Assembly (NCBI GenBank): GCA_030247855.1
Contig: JAPDRN010000074.1
Span: forward strand, 1 to 64,000
Source: Knufia peltigerae
Taxonomy: Eukaryota; Ascomycota; Eurotiomycetes; Chaetothyriales; Trichomeriaceae
Length of the DNA stretch: 64,000 bases
Direction of reading: 5' to 3'
A program made the translations under genes and the position numbers. The notes under the pieces were generated by a model. It saw nothing but the letters and a program-made list of their open reading frames with translations, did no database searches and had not been told where the DNA came from. Every line of letters begins with the position of its first letter. Position 1 is the first letter of the stretch. Positions 22,674 through 33,529 of the stretch are shown piece by piece.

Positions 22674-23930
22674 ATGGCCCCAATCGCCCTAGCACCTACA
22701 CCTGTACCAAGTCATGAACTTGCCAGCACGTTCCAAGACCAACATTCTCGCCAGACGCTTCCACAAACATCGAAAAAGGTTGCCAGATACCAAGGCTATG
22801 ATCACGTTCATTGGTGGGTTGGAAACGCGAAGCAGGCGGCTGCTTATTACATCTCCCAGATGGGGTTCGAAAAGATCGCCTACCGTGGACTCGAGACAGG
22901 TTCCAGAGTTGTTGCCTCACACGTGGTGCGCAATGGAGACGTAACCTTCGTTCTCACTTCGCCGTTACAAAGCTCAGATGCAACCAATGCCTCGCTGTCT
23001 GAAGAAGAACGACAAACGCTCAAGGAGATGCAGGACCATATGAGAGCACACGGTGACGCGGTACGCGACGTAGCTTTCGAGGTCGACGATGTGGCCGCGG
23101 TGTATGATGCCGCCGTATCGAAGGGAGCACATTCGGTGCATCCACTGAAGACCATAGGTGACGAGAATGGTTCAGTGACCTATGCTCAAATCCGGACCTA
23201 TGGAGACACCATTCACACCTTGGTCGAACGCCATCAGTATCAAGGCCCATTCCTTCCCGGCTACCGAGCAGTCAGCGAGGTTTCTAGGGCATCCAAATAC
23301 TTACCAGATGTCAATCTGATGCATGTGGATCATTGTGTAGGCAATCAAGATTGGGATGAAATGGAGGCTGCTTGTGAATATTATGAGAAAGCTCTTGGCT
23401 TCCATAGATTCTGGTCGGCCGACGACAAAGACATCTGTACCGATTATTCGGCTTTGAAATCGATAGTCATGGCCAGCCCAGATGAAAGGATCAAGATGCC
23501 CATCAATGAACCAGCCAAGGGCAAAAAGAAGTCCCAAATTGAGGAATATGTCGACTTTTATAACGGCGCTGGGGTGCAACATATCGCCTTGAGGACAGAA
23601 GACATCATCACCACGGTGACCAACATGAGAGAGCGAGGTATCGAGTTCATCAGCGTCCCAGATACCTACTATGAAGCAATGTCCAAAAGGCTGAGCTCTG
23701 CAGGAATGAAGTTGAACGAGGATTTTGCCAGGCTCAAAGAGCTGGGCATCCTGATTGATTTCGATGAAGGTGGTTATCTCTTGCAGCTCTTCACGAAGCA
23801 CTTGATGGATAGGCCAACCGTCTTTGTCGAGATCATTCAGCGAAATAACTTCTCTGGCTTCGGAGCAGGAAACTTCAAAGCTTTGTTCGAGGCGATTGAG
23901 AGAGAGCAGATGGCCAGGGGCAATCTCTAA
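22674..23930 (+). CDS. 4-hydroxyphenylpyruvate dioxygenase (HPPD)
   Basis: Converts 4-hydroxyphenylpyruvate to homogentisate with Fe(II) and O2, the second step of tyrosine breakdown and the entry to pyomelanin. 418 aa, single exon, ATG in good context (GACCATGGCC). Two VOC domains are visible. The first begins at GYDHVHWWVGNAKQAA. The second begins at LMHVDHCVGN. The three iron ligands are present: His220 (HVDH), His303 (GVQHIALRTEDI) and Glu386 (VEIIQR). The C-terminal helix motif NNFSGFGAGNFKALFEAIE is intact. Length and motifs are those of an active enzyme. None of the other tyrosine-pathway genes (homogentisate dioxygenase, fumarylacetoacetase, maleylacetoacetate isomerase) is in the window, so this is a stand-alone copy with a regulator next to it. 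Confidence 0.96.
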   Translation: MAPIALAPTPVPSHELASTFQDQHSRQTLPQTSKKVARYQGYDHVHWWVGNAKQAAAYYISQMGFEKIAYRGLETGSRVVASHVVRNGDVTFVLTSPLQSSDATNASLSEEERQTLKEMQDHMRAHGDAVRDVAFEVDDVAAVYDAAVSKGAHSVHPLKTIGDENGSVTYAQIRTYGDTIHTLVERHQYQGPFLPGYRAVSEVSRASKYLPDVNLMHVDHCVGNQDWDEMEAACEYYEKALGFHRFWSADDKDICTDYSALKSIVMASPDERIKMPINEPAKGKKKSQIEEYVDFYNGAGVQHIALRTEDIITTVTNMRERGIEFISVPDTYYEAMSKRLSSAGMKLNEDFARLKELGILIDFDEGGYLLQLFTKHLMDRPTVFVEIIQRNNFSGFGAGNFKALFEAIEREQMARGNL

Positions 23931-24444
23931 TTCTGTTTGACATCGCAAAACTCCATTGTCAACTGTGCTGAGAGCGTTTTCCAAGGTCAGTTGTTTAGGC
24001 TAGCGAATGACATTTCCTGCTAAAGCTGTGTGTGAACGGCCTTCAGAGTTTAAGGGCCAATATATCGGAAGGCGTAATTTGTAACGAGGCACATGCCTCT
24101 AAATATGTAGGAGAAGAGATAAGAAGAGATTTGACGGGAGAGTGTTGACATGACATGGGAAAAAGAAAGGGAAATGTAGCTAAGGCTTGAGGCTTGGCTG
24201 GTACAGAGTAGGTAGTTACGTACGAGTACGAGAATGGGCCACCAGCGCCTAAAGTGATAATTGATTAGGGCGCCCATAGGCCTGTCCACCCTTTCTTTAA
24301 CTGCTCCCGAAGTCCCTAACCCTTCTACACTACGGCTTTCTGTACTCATACTCCCCTCCTGGGCCCTACAGCGCCATCCCCTCCCCCACCGACAAATATC
24401 TTGGTTGGGATCATGCAGGATATTCGAATCGATATTGTAACAGG
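23931..24444. other. Intergenic region HPPD to Zn2Cys6 gene
   Basis: 3' flank of HPPD and promoter of the regulator. No gene. Confidence 0.6.
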
Positions 24445-27060
24445 ATGAGTGACAGTACCCCGCCCTCGTCGCGTGTCAAACAAGCCTGTGAGCCTTGCAG
24501 GTAAGGATACGTGGTGTTGTCTTCAATTCGCTGAGACCTTACCGGTATATCAGGAGAAAGAAGACCAAATGTCCTGGCGAGAGACCAATTTGCTCTTTTT
24601 GCAGCAGGCTCAATCAGTCATGCACGTACCCTGTCTCAAGCATTGCGCCGGCTGTCAACCGGGTCGAGAAACCTCATCGCACTCCAAGAACAAAGGTAAT
24701 GGTTCGTTTACGAGTGCATAAACCAATTCTAAACCCATTTGCACAGGATCGTCGCCATTCCGGAGACCGGGTTGACAGATTGGAAGCACGAGTCGAGCAG
24801 ATACTGGGGGCTCTCAAGTCAGTTGCAACCACCGTCCTTCGTGAGGGAAGCGTCGCGAATTTTGTTTTGCTCCGATGAACCTATCGCGCCCAAGCCAGCC
24901 GGAGACCCTTCTTTTGACTGGTCAATCTTTGATCGAGATGACTTGTTTGCATAAACACGCAATGTTTACACTGACTTACGTCCTGATTCTACACAGTACA
25001 CTAGTCGACCGACAGCCAAGCGAAGGCTCGTCCAATCCGCTCCGAAACGCCTCAACACCCTTCGGTCGGAGCCCTTCATCCGACTCAGGCCATGGCAATG
25101 GAGACCATGGCGCAGTGTTCAATGTCTCTCAAAGGTAAGCGCTCACCTAACCCGAATCATATTTGAGGAGAGCTGGTATCGTACGAAAATTCCGGGCAAA
25201 TCATTCAGATCCAGCTGAATGAACACCACAGGTTGTTGGGCTTGAGACGACATTGGAAGTCAAGTCTCTTTTGCCCGCCCTAAATCTGCAGCTTCGGCGG
25301 GATAGCGGCCACATGGAATGTCGAGATTTCCTTGAGTAGTTCTAACGTTCCACAGGCCATATCCTCCTCCCGAAGTCCTTCAATCTCTGCTCCAGATATA
25401 TATCGAACGGATAGCCGATCAACCATTACCGCTTTTCGAAACTTCTGCCCTCCGTCCAAGCGAGCTCTCCGGAGCTCTACTCAACAGTTTCCTGGCACTC
25501 ACTGTACGATTCTCTCGAGCTTCATTTTTTGCCAACATCCAGTCCAAAGCAGTAGAGTACTACAAGTCTGCTGCACGGGATGAGTTATTTCGCTACGCCG
25601 CAGAACCGACAGGCTCAATAGCAGCGTTGCAAGCATTATGCTTACTCTGCTTGGCTGAAATCTATGATGGCAAAATGGTCAGCGCTTGGATGGCTTCCGG
25701 GGTAGCTGCTCGAGTAATCATATGCTCAAATCTAGCAATATTGGAGGCCGGAAGACCGTCGGCACGAAAATCAGAATTTTCAAGGTGTTGTTGGAGTTTA
25801 CTGGTTCTTGATCGGATTCATGGCAGCAGTCTCAGAACCATACCTGCTATCTCTGACGAGGGAATACTGCCCGAAATGCCAACAGCTACCGCGTGCGCAT
25901 TGGAACATGTTCGCGTGGCAGAATCCACACGCCCCAACGAAGAGAAAGATGAAGGCATCAGATCTTACTCTCTACAACTGTTGATCACCTGGGGACGTTT
26001 GATGCAATACCTCAAGAGCGTCAAACAAGGTAATCGCGAATACGGATGGGAAGCCAATTCCGGTTACGCTCAGATAAGGGCTCGAATGTCCGAATTCGAG
26101 ACAATCTTTCCCGAGGCGCATCGCTTCACGAATACAAAGTTCTATGAAAAGACGAGCGCCGAACTGAACAACGACAGAGCATACTGGGCACCTTGGATCT
26201 TCACACAGTGTATCTATCATACCATCCACTGCACTTTGAACCACCCATTCCTCCACGTTGCTCGCATCCATGGCGAGCAAAAACTGCGATCTCCATCTTT
26301 CTTACAGCACGCGATCGACCAAACCATTCTTCACTCTAACTGGGTCATTCAACTGCTCACTCTCTGTGAAGAGAGAGACTTCAAGATCTATGATCCATTT
26401 GTCGCCCACTTGGCCGCTATGATAGCAACAGCTCAATTCTTTTTGAGGTTCTCCAAAGATGAAGCTCTTGGTTCAAGGGCTACCAGAGCCTTTGAGAGGT
26501 TACAAGACTTTGTGGCTAAATCAGCAAGTGACTATCCACACCTTCTGCATACAGTATGTCCTCCCCTTTTCAAAAGAGCGACGGGTAAAGGTCTGTGCAA
26601 GCTGGAAAGCTCTAAAGCTTAGAACTTGACACTTATGCATAAGCGAGGGATCGAATGACTGACGATTGGTCTTTAGAAAGCTAAACTATCCAAACTCGCA
26701 CAATTGGCCGCCCCGTACAACGATGCTACACGATCAGTACAACCGCCGAAAGTTGAGACGGCCTTACTCTGGGATTTGCTTGACTATGCTGTATCTTCGT
26801 CACCGACCACGAGCAGCGGCGGAGGACCGGTGGATGATGTCGAGTTGAGCGTGAACACGCAATTTCTCTTGCCAATGGACCAAACCACGACTCACTCGGC
26901 ACTGGGAATCATTCCGATATCGAACAATAGCCCGGAGTCCTTTCCTTCTAACTTCTGGGAAGACCCGGCATTGGCTTTCGATATGGCAGACTTCTCAAAC
27001 TTGCCTGACATGTCAGCCTTTGCAATGCCCAAGGACGCCTGGGTCAACGGGCTCCTGTGA
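24445..27060 (+). CDS. Zn2Cys6 transcription factor
   Basis: Nuclear, DNA-binding regulator, 685 aa by my model. Seven exons: 24445-24500, 24554-24695, 24747-24840, 24899-24944, 24997-25134, 25356-26553, 26677-27060; the total is a multiple of three. The binuclear cluster is split by the first intron: CEPCR, then RKKTKCPGERPICSFCSRL with the sixth Cys shortly after. A coiled coil follows (RVDRLEARVEQILGALK). The fungal_trans middle region starts near PYPPPEVLQSLLQIYIERIA. It contains QALCLLCLAEIYDG and LLVLDRIHG. The C-terminal 60 residues are acidic and aromatic (NFWEDPALAFDMADFSNLPD), a likely activation domain. The small exon 4 and the 221-nt intron 25135-25355 are the least certain parts. 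Being tandem with HPPD suggests, but does not prove, a regulatory link. Confidence 0.87.
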
Positions 27061-27510
27061 TGAGTCAAAAACTGTTGTGGCCGAAAGACCACTACGACTA
27101 GCACCCAGGAGGGAATCCTTCGGACTGGTAACGGTCAAATAAGTCTTGCGGTGGCTCCTACCGTGTTCGAGGGTGCGGCGAAATCCACCAAGGCGTGTCG
27201 CGCGTATGGCCAATAATGACAGATTCAAAGTGAAGTCCAATCAAAGCAAGGAAGGGTATTAACTGCAGCAGACAGTCTCTCAGGCCCTCACTTCTGTCAT
27301 GCCATGCCAGCATCCTCTCTAATCATATAGATTGATCCTACTTAGCAGTCGAAGAAAGTGTAATGCGTCGCGACGCCCGCTAGGTCTCGAGCAAAATCCT
27401 TCTTGTCCATGGCAATATGATACGAGGTCACCATCCAAGACACGAGTGAGTCCCGGTCTCTGTGAGATCCAGCCAACCTGACCGAGGGCAGTGCAACGCT
27501 CACAAACCAA
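27061..27510. other. Intergenic region
   Basis: 3' flank of the Zn2Cys6 gene and upstream region of the unknown gene. No feature recognised. Confidence 0.55.
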
Positions 27511-28401
27511 ATGCCACCTGAGCGGGCTGGTTCTGAGCGCACATTAGCATCGACTTCTGGAACTCGTCCTGCCGAGAAATACCAGATGTCAAAGATCGCC
27601 CTGTTGGCAATGCTTTGGGAGCAAGCAAGAGAGCCATGCGTCATGGGAGTGTTGGCTAGCCACTTGGAGCGATTCTGCCTCGACACAAACTGGCATCCTG
27701 CTTCGCGGTTTCCAGGGATTCATACGTTCTGTGACAACAGCGAACCACATTTCCGTTTGGAAGATGCTCGCAGAGTCTTGAGGGAGATCGAAACCAAGCT
27801 CTTGGGATTTTCCAAGGTGTACAAAGCCTCAGACATACATATCCTTCGTTTCATGCTGTCATTCGCAACGATTCCGATTTGGCCGGAGCACGTTCTTGGT
27901 CTTGCCATCTACGGCTGCGCTGAGATTCGAAGCAGAGAGTTCTCGCGTGAGCTGATCAACTTTGCAGGTTTCGCGAATGACCTGGTTCTGACAGTACGCT
28001 CAATTGTGGATACCCGAGGCCCGAACGAGTGCCAACACATTGCTGGAAATCAGCACACCAGCTTGCACATTCTCACGCAAGAAGTGAGCCGGCACATGCC
28101 GTACTCTGCCGATATGAGAGAACTGTGCAAATTTCTCGAGGAGATTGATGATTCAGGCTGTCAGGGAATGTTTCAGAAAGCCTTCAGCAGGTTTGGAGAA
28201 GCAGTGTTTGCAGAAGTTGGGTTCACTGCTCTAGCAGGAATGATGGATCAGTTATGCCTGGGACCAGCAGTTCAAGGACGACCCAGACTGGAGAAGATCT
28301 TTAAAGAGGAGCAGCGTGCGATGTACGAGAGGGACCTAGAAGCGCGTCGGCTTTACCTTCAAGCACACCGTGATTTCTTGCGCAGGTTCTTCTCAAAATA
28401 G
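27511..28401 (+). CDS. Uncharacterised fungal protein, 296 aa
   Basis: Not recognised. Single open frame from an ATG (CAAATGCC). It is predicted soluble and mostly helical, with no signal peptide or membrane segment, and has a strongly basic/acidic C-terminal helix (EEQRAMYERDLEARRLYLQA). Cys and His residues are present but without a regular zinc pattern. Codon use resembles the neighbours. It lies between the Zn2Cys6 regulator and ETR1 on the same strand with short gaps (450 and 275 bp). An overlapping minus-strand frame is shorter and shows no protein character. It is probably a real gene because of its length and even composition. Confidence 0.6.
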   Translation: MPPERAGSERTLASTSGTRPAEKYQMSKIALLAMLWEQAREPCVMGVLASHLERFCLDTNWHPASRFPGIHTFCDNSEPHFRLEDARRVLREIETKLLGFSKVYKASDIHILRFMLSFATIPIWPEHVLGLAIYGCAEIRSREFSRELINFAGFANDLVLTVRSIVDTRGPNECQHIAGNQHTSLHILTQEVSRHMPYSADMRELCKFLEEIDDSGCQGMFQKAFSRFGEAVFAEVGFTALAGMMDQLCLGPAVQGRPRLEKIFKEEQRAMYERDLEARRLYLQAHRDFLRRFFSK

Positions 28402-28676
28402 GAGGTGAAGATCTTTGAAGAGATGGTCCATATCTGGGTCAGTAGGAACCAAGAAACAACAGATGAATGTGATTGATGAAAGGGAGCGCGGGAAGGTCAA
28501 CAGAACCGAGACTCGGCCGACGATGATGTATGATCCAATGATCCCCTCAGACCTTGAGATGCTGCGGAGTAAAATATCCGGGCGCAAACAAATCCATGAA
28601 CAGCTACCGCAATTCTTCAATACTTGATTCCTTCTCTGTAATGTAATTGAATTGTTGATTTTGATTTTCTTGTGGT

Positions 28677-29912
28677 ATGGCCAGCACTACTCGAGTCCAA
28701 CAGCCCTTGAAGGCAGCTACACGGACCGTGATAGTTTCACACACACGACCAACATGCTGCCGGTCGTCCCGACGGACGCAGCCACTTAACAACCAACGAC
28801 GAGCAGTCAGCAGCTACGGCTACGAGCAAGCCAAAGCTCTTGTGTATTCCAAGTACGGCGAGCCCCAAGATGTCCTCTCCCTCCACGGCCACTCGATCTC
28901 CCCTGCCTCCGGAACGAACGTCGTCATCCGCATGCTGGTGGCCCCGATCAATCCCGCGGACGTGAACCAGATACAGGGTGTGTACCCTGCAAAAGGAGAG
29001 ATGAGCACGACCCTGGGGACCTCGGAACCTTCTGCGGTTGCCGGCAATGAAGGAGTGGCCGAGGTCATCAGCACCGGGTCCGGCGTCAAGACTCTCAACA
29101 AGGGCGATTGGGTCATCATGAAGAGCACGGGATTGGGCACTTGGCGGACGCACATGGCCATCGACGAGGGCAAGCTGTTGAAGATTGACGACAAGCAAGG
29201 TCTGTCGCCGCTCCAGGTTGGCACCGTCTCCGTCAACCCGTGCACGGCGTACCGCATGCTGCTGGACTCGGCGAAATGGGGATTCAGAGGGGACGAGTGG
29301 TTCGTGCAGAACGGAGCCAACAGCGGCGTCGGGCGAGCTGCGATCCAGCTGGGTAAAGAATGGGGGTTCAAGAGCCTCAACGTCATTCGAGGTCGGGAAG
29401 ACAAAACAGAGGAGGCGAAGCTGAAGCAAGACCTGTACGACATCGGTGCTACAAAGGTCATCACGGAAGAAGAGCTGATGGGCCGAGAGATTCGGGACCA
29501 GATCAAGGAGTGGACGCACGGTGGACGGGAACAGATCAAGGTCGGGTTGAACTGTGTCGGAGGCAAACCGGCCACGGCTCTGGCGAAGTTCCTGAGTCCC
29601 GGGTCGACCATGGTCACGTACGGAGCCATGAGTAAACAACCACTCACGCTACCTGCGTCGCTCCTGATATTCAAGGAGATCGGCTTCAGCGGGTTTTGGG
29701 TGAGCAAGTGGTCCGACAGACATCCCGACCAAAAGAAGCAGACGGTGGAGGATGTGCTGCGGCTCACCCGAGAAGGAAAATTCAAAGATATACCGGTGCA
29801 AGAGTGTAAATGGGGATGGAAGACCGAGGTCGATACGCTCAAGGCGGCCGTCCAAGGTACCCTTGGTGGGTTTAGACCTGGAAAGGGAGTATTTGTTTTT
29901 GAAGAGACATGA
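28677..29912 (+). CDS. ETR1: Mitochondrial trans-2-enoyl-thioester reductase (ETR1/MECR)
   Basis: Last step of each elongation round in mitochondrial type II fatty-acid synthesis, which feeds lipoate synthesis; NADPH-dependent. 411 aa, single exon. The first 45 residues are Arg/Ser/Thr-rich without acids, a mitochondrial presequence. The MDR fold follows: AKALVYSKYGEPQDVLSLHG, then APINPADVNQIQGVYP (substrate entry loop typical of MECR), GNEGVAEVISTGSGV, and the nucleotide-binding loop QNGANSGVGRAAIQL. The family block FSGFWVSKWSDRH is near residue 340. Start ATG at 28677. A 371-codon antisense frame lies opposite and is a shadow. Yeast Etr1 is the reference family member. Confidence 0.94.
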   Translation: MASTTRVQQPLKAATRTVIVSHTRPTCCRSSRRTQPLNNQRRAVSSYGYEQAKALVYSKYGEPQDVLSLHGHSISPASGTNVVIRMLVAPINPADVNQIQGVYPAKGEMSTTLGTSEPSAVAGNEGVAEVISTGSGVKTLNKGDWVIMKSTGLGTWRTHMAIDEGKLLKIDDKQGLSPLQVGTVSVNPCTAYRMLLDSAKWGFRGDEWFVQNGANSGVGRAAIQLGKEWGFKSLNVIRGREDKTEEAKLKQDLYDIGATKVITEEELMGREIRDQIKEWTHGGREQIKVGLNCVGGKPATALAKFLSPGSTMVTYGAMSKQPLTLPASLLIFKEIGFSGFWVSKWSDRHPDQKKQTVEDVLRLTREGKFKDIPVQECKWGWKTEVDTLKAAVQGTLGGFRPGKGVFVFEET

Positions 29913-30749
29913 GCAAAAAGAGAAGTGTCGGACATCTCAATCTCAAAATCTTCATCGTTTGCAATGTATATAAAGTATGTACTTGTAAGAAGTCACTTTG
30001 TTGGTACTCTGTATGATCGGGCCGGTCAATCTGGTATGTACATCAAAGGGTCACAAGGCATGGTGCTCACTCTGATTGAGCGACCATATATATGGCAATT
30101 TATGGACACCTTAAGGTGAGGTTGCCTAGGCACATAACGAAAAAGTTCTTCAGTAATAACGGAACCATCCTTATCGATAAACCTTTCTTTGTTACGGGGC
30201 TTACCCTTCATGGGAGGGACTTGGGGGTGGGAGGTGGGTGGCCTCGGCCTATTTTATTACGGGTAAGGTCCTCCGTACTCCGTATCCGTAGTGAGTTTAT
30301 GGGTACCCGGATCCCGGATGGAGTATTACGGAACTAACTCGTTCTCGCATATCGATGGTGGAGGGTCTGGTGAGTTTGAACCCTCCGTTTATCGGCTGCG
30401 GACAAAGACAACACTCTCACACACACCATACATATGATGACATGGTCGGACCATCATCGATCTGTTACGGTACTGCGTACACATTCCATCTTTTCTCTTT
30501 TGTCTCCCGTCTCTTTCATCCATTTCTCCCGTGTCAATTATTTTGTTTTAATCTACTCCTTACTCCTGCCGAAAAAGCACGTAGCGAGCGCATCATACGG
30601 GTGATGCGTTATGGACGATACCAGTACCTAACTAATTCCTGCGCCTGAGACGGAGAGACCGTGACCAGGCCGACCCTCACTCCCGCCGATCCACTGACTG
30701 AACCGCGAGTCTCGGGAGTTGACTTGTGCAGTCGATATACCATACCTGG
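29913..30749. other. Intergenic region with clustered TACGGAGTA-like motifs
   Basis: Around 30240-30340 several TCCGTA/TACGGA copies are packed together (CTCCGTACTCCGTATCCGTA). The rest is promoter-like, pyrimidine-rich DNA ahead of the F-box gene. No gene recognised. Confidence 0.55.
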
Positions 30750-32255
30750 ATGATCATCATGGCCTTTCGTGGTCATGGTCGAGATCTAAGACTTTATCAT
30801 CTTCCTACCGAGGTGAGTCTCCCCCGGCCTTGGCCTTGTCCGTACATACAAAATCCATCTTTTTTAAACCCCATGTCTCAATCTCCATGTTCTTCTGCGC
30901 GCGCGCGCGAAATCAATCGCATGGTCAGAATTAATTTTGTGGTTGTGTCAAGAAAAGATCCTCGTATCAATCTTGTCCCGATTCGAAACTCAATCCCTCC
31001 TGCCTTTGATAGTCGTGTCGAGACAATTTCACTCCATAATCCTACGGATCATTCACTTCCGACTCCTCCTCGCGGCGGCCTTGCCCGATTACAAACTCAT
31101 CCTCGAGGCGTACCGACCCAGCAAGAGGTACGCGGACCCTTATCTGTTTTGTACCTACTTGGGTACCGACGGGTTGAGTTCGAAACATGAAGGGGTAGGG
31201 TCACTGTACGAGGACTGCAGGGGTGAAGAAGGGAGGTTCGCAAAATTGGGTGCCCTGTACAGTAGATTCAGACCCGAACGCCCGGGCGTACAAGGTTTGA
31301 TGCCGTTGAGAAGGATAGCCGGGTCACCTGTTGTGAGACAGCAACATCAAGAGCAACCGCCGCCGCCGCAACAGCAAGCGCAGTATCAGCAGCAACATTA
31401 TCAACAACTGCCGTTTCAACAACAACAACCGCCTCAACAGCAGGAACAACACCCATCACAGGAAGCATCTTCGTCTTCTTCTGCACAACAACAACAACAA
31501 CAACCAATCTACGGTACCGACGGTGATCAAGGTTTGGAAAAAGTCGTACACAATTTATACCTCGACGCTGATGAATTGTTTTGTCAATTCTGTGCCTACG
31601 CGAGTCTCGTCAGGTTGGGACCACACCGTGGAGTATTCTTGAGTAACGTTCATATAGTACAACCTGGGCAGGGTGTCATGAGGGTATGGAAACAATGGTT
31701 ACAAGATCGAGCACAAGAATTGTGGTTGTCAGAAGGTAAAGGAGAAAGAGAAAGAGATTTGTCGTCACAATCATTTTCGGCATCATCATCATCATCATCG
31801 TCGTCGACATCTTCAACTTCTTCGTCGTCTCCAAATAATTGCCCCAACATTGGTCTGGATAAAAACATTTTGTGGACGGATTATCGAAAAAATGTAGGAT
31901 TGAGGGTCGCCATACGAGATCGGGACGGGAAATGTTGCACACGAGGTCCCCCGTCGGAGGAGTATCAAGATACTCCCATGAGTTTCGTCATTGAAATTCA
32001 AGGTGAGTACTCACCCGATTCACACGGTGATTTGAATGCCTGCATGCCTGGGGTACGGTACTGACACTCGAACTCGTGACAGAATTGGTGGTGAGGACTA
32101 CCCACTTGATGTTGGCGGTCGAAACTTCTTCTTCACAAGCCGGTGACGGTAAAACGGGCAAGGCTTTGATCTTTGGAAGATTCGCCTCTCCAGGTCCGGC
32201 GGCTCCAGCGACAATTCTCGCTCCAGCTCCAGCCTTGTGGGTTGGTGGCACGTGA
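30750..32255 (+). CDS. F-box protein with Gln-rich and Ser-rich tracts
   Basis: Likely substrate adaptor of an SCF ubiquitin ligase. 426 aa, three exons: 30750-30812, 30958-32002, 32083-32255. The first intron (GTGAGT...AAAAG) splits the F-box; joining gives LYHLPTEILVSILSRFETQS. The box then continues LLPLIVVSRQFHSIILRIIH. No WD40 or LRR substrate domain is seen. Instead there is a Gln/Pro-rich region (about residues 145-205) and a Ser run (about 295-315) on either side of a short conserved-looking segment with FCQFCAYASLVRLGPHRGVF. It ends TILAPAPALWVGGT. An ATG at 30759 is an equally good start. The homopolymer tracts are CAA/CAG and TCA/TCG codon repeats and are probably length-variable. 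Confidence 0.75.
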
Positions 32256-33529
32256 GTGGGCGAGAGAAGTCAGGAGGGAGAGAAGAAAACCGAACGACTG
32301 ACTCTACGACTTCCTTGTTTTTTTGCCTCTGATTGTGTTCTTTTCTCTCAACAATGTACACTCCCATATGTTTGTCCACCATATATACCACCACGCGTAC
32401 GTCTGCGTTTGAACGGAGGAACTCAAGACTCCCTGCGGGAAATCTTTTTTTTGGCGGCTGCTTTTGTTGTCAAGAAGACCTGACATACATACATCTTTTG
32501 GGATGGTTGGTGATGCGCTGGCTGCCTATGAATGAATTACGGAGTAAATAGACACGATCTTTATGAACCTTCACAATTATACCCCTCCCAATTCTAGGTA
32601 ATTTTGCACCAGAAGCAAGGACATCAAGAAGAGAGATCTCGATTGCACTGACTTGATTATTCAGGGTCATGCAGAACGTCGACCAAGGTACTCATTCGAC
32701 TGGACAGTTCGTATACACGTCACCAGCTGCAACGTTTGCCAGCTGTCAGAGTCGGTCGTGGACAAAATTGGTTTTCTTGGTTGTCTTTGGCATGATCGAG
32801 ACGCGATGTTGCCTTTTCTTCTCGATAGATTCACACTCTTCATGTCAATCGTAGCCTCCCTCAGTCCTCGATCAGACTCGCTAGTACTGATTACACTTGC
32901 CTCTTGTATCGAACGTGCTTTTTTTTCTCTGACAGACACAAAGAACAATGAACATGGTCTTGTTCTCGTTCTTGGAAACGGCCCGGAAATCCCTGCAGAT
33001 GCGAATATGCAAGCCACATCGCCCGGCCTGGGTTCAGCTGCTATCGACCTGCTTCCGGGACAGTTGGGGGGGACCACCTCTTTCATATCAGTCGATGACA
33101 GCCAACGAGTCTTTGCGATACCGCATGACCCTTTTCACCACCTCGGCCAGTGACGGCCGTCGACGTCGTTCACCGGTTTCACCAATCCCAGCCCACCATG
33201 AGGCTCTGCTTCTGCGGTTTTGACATTGTCCCTCGCGAACAAGTCTGTACCCCGCTCTTGCTCGCTTGGACCTCAGCTTCCCACATGGCCATCAATCGTG
33301 GCACCAACCTCTATCGATTGACACGTTTCCGGCCGGCCCAAAGGTATTTGAACAACTTTCGTCGACATTCGAGACCTTTGTTTCTCCTCCTGGCGTCAAT
33401 TCATCAGTAAACTCTGATATCAATTACATGATTCTCTCCGGGTAGGATCGAGAAGAACTTGTCTTGCCTTTTTGTAAGGACATTAGCCGCGACTTCGATT
33501 CACTTCCCCCTCCCCCACCTTGTCCCATC
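32256..33529. other. Intergenic region
   Basis: A 166-codon plus-strand frame at 32653-33153 overlaps a 139-codon minus-strand frame and begins at a non-ATG codon. Neither has family character, so no gene is called. Confidence 0.5.

Noticed and set aside
22674..27060. A secondary-metabolite gene cluster centred on HPPD, the regulator and the FMO
   Set aside because: No polyketide, peptide or terpene synthase is present in the window; the adjacent genes are mixed housekeeping functions.
28820..29935. 371-codon minus-strand frame opposite ETR1 (with a further 300-codon frame)
   Set aside because: The sense strand encodes a full, well-conserved ETR1; the antisense frames are shadows.
30355..30440. 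B-box-like GGGTTCAAACTC on the minus strand, suggesting a tRNA
   Set aside because: No matching A-box, acceptor stem or cloverleaf could be folded around it.
32653..33153. 166-codon plus-strand frame
   Set aside because: Starts at a non-ATG codon, overlaps an equally long minus-strand frame and shows no motif.
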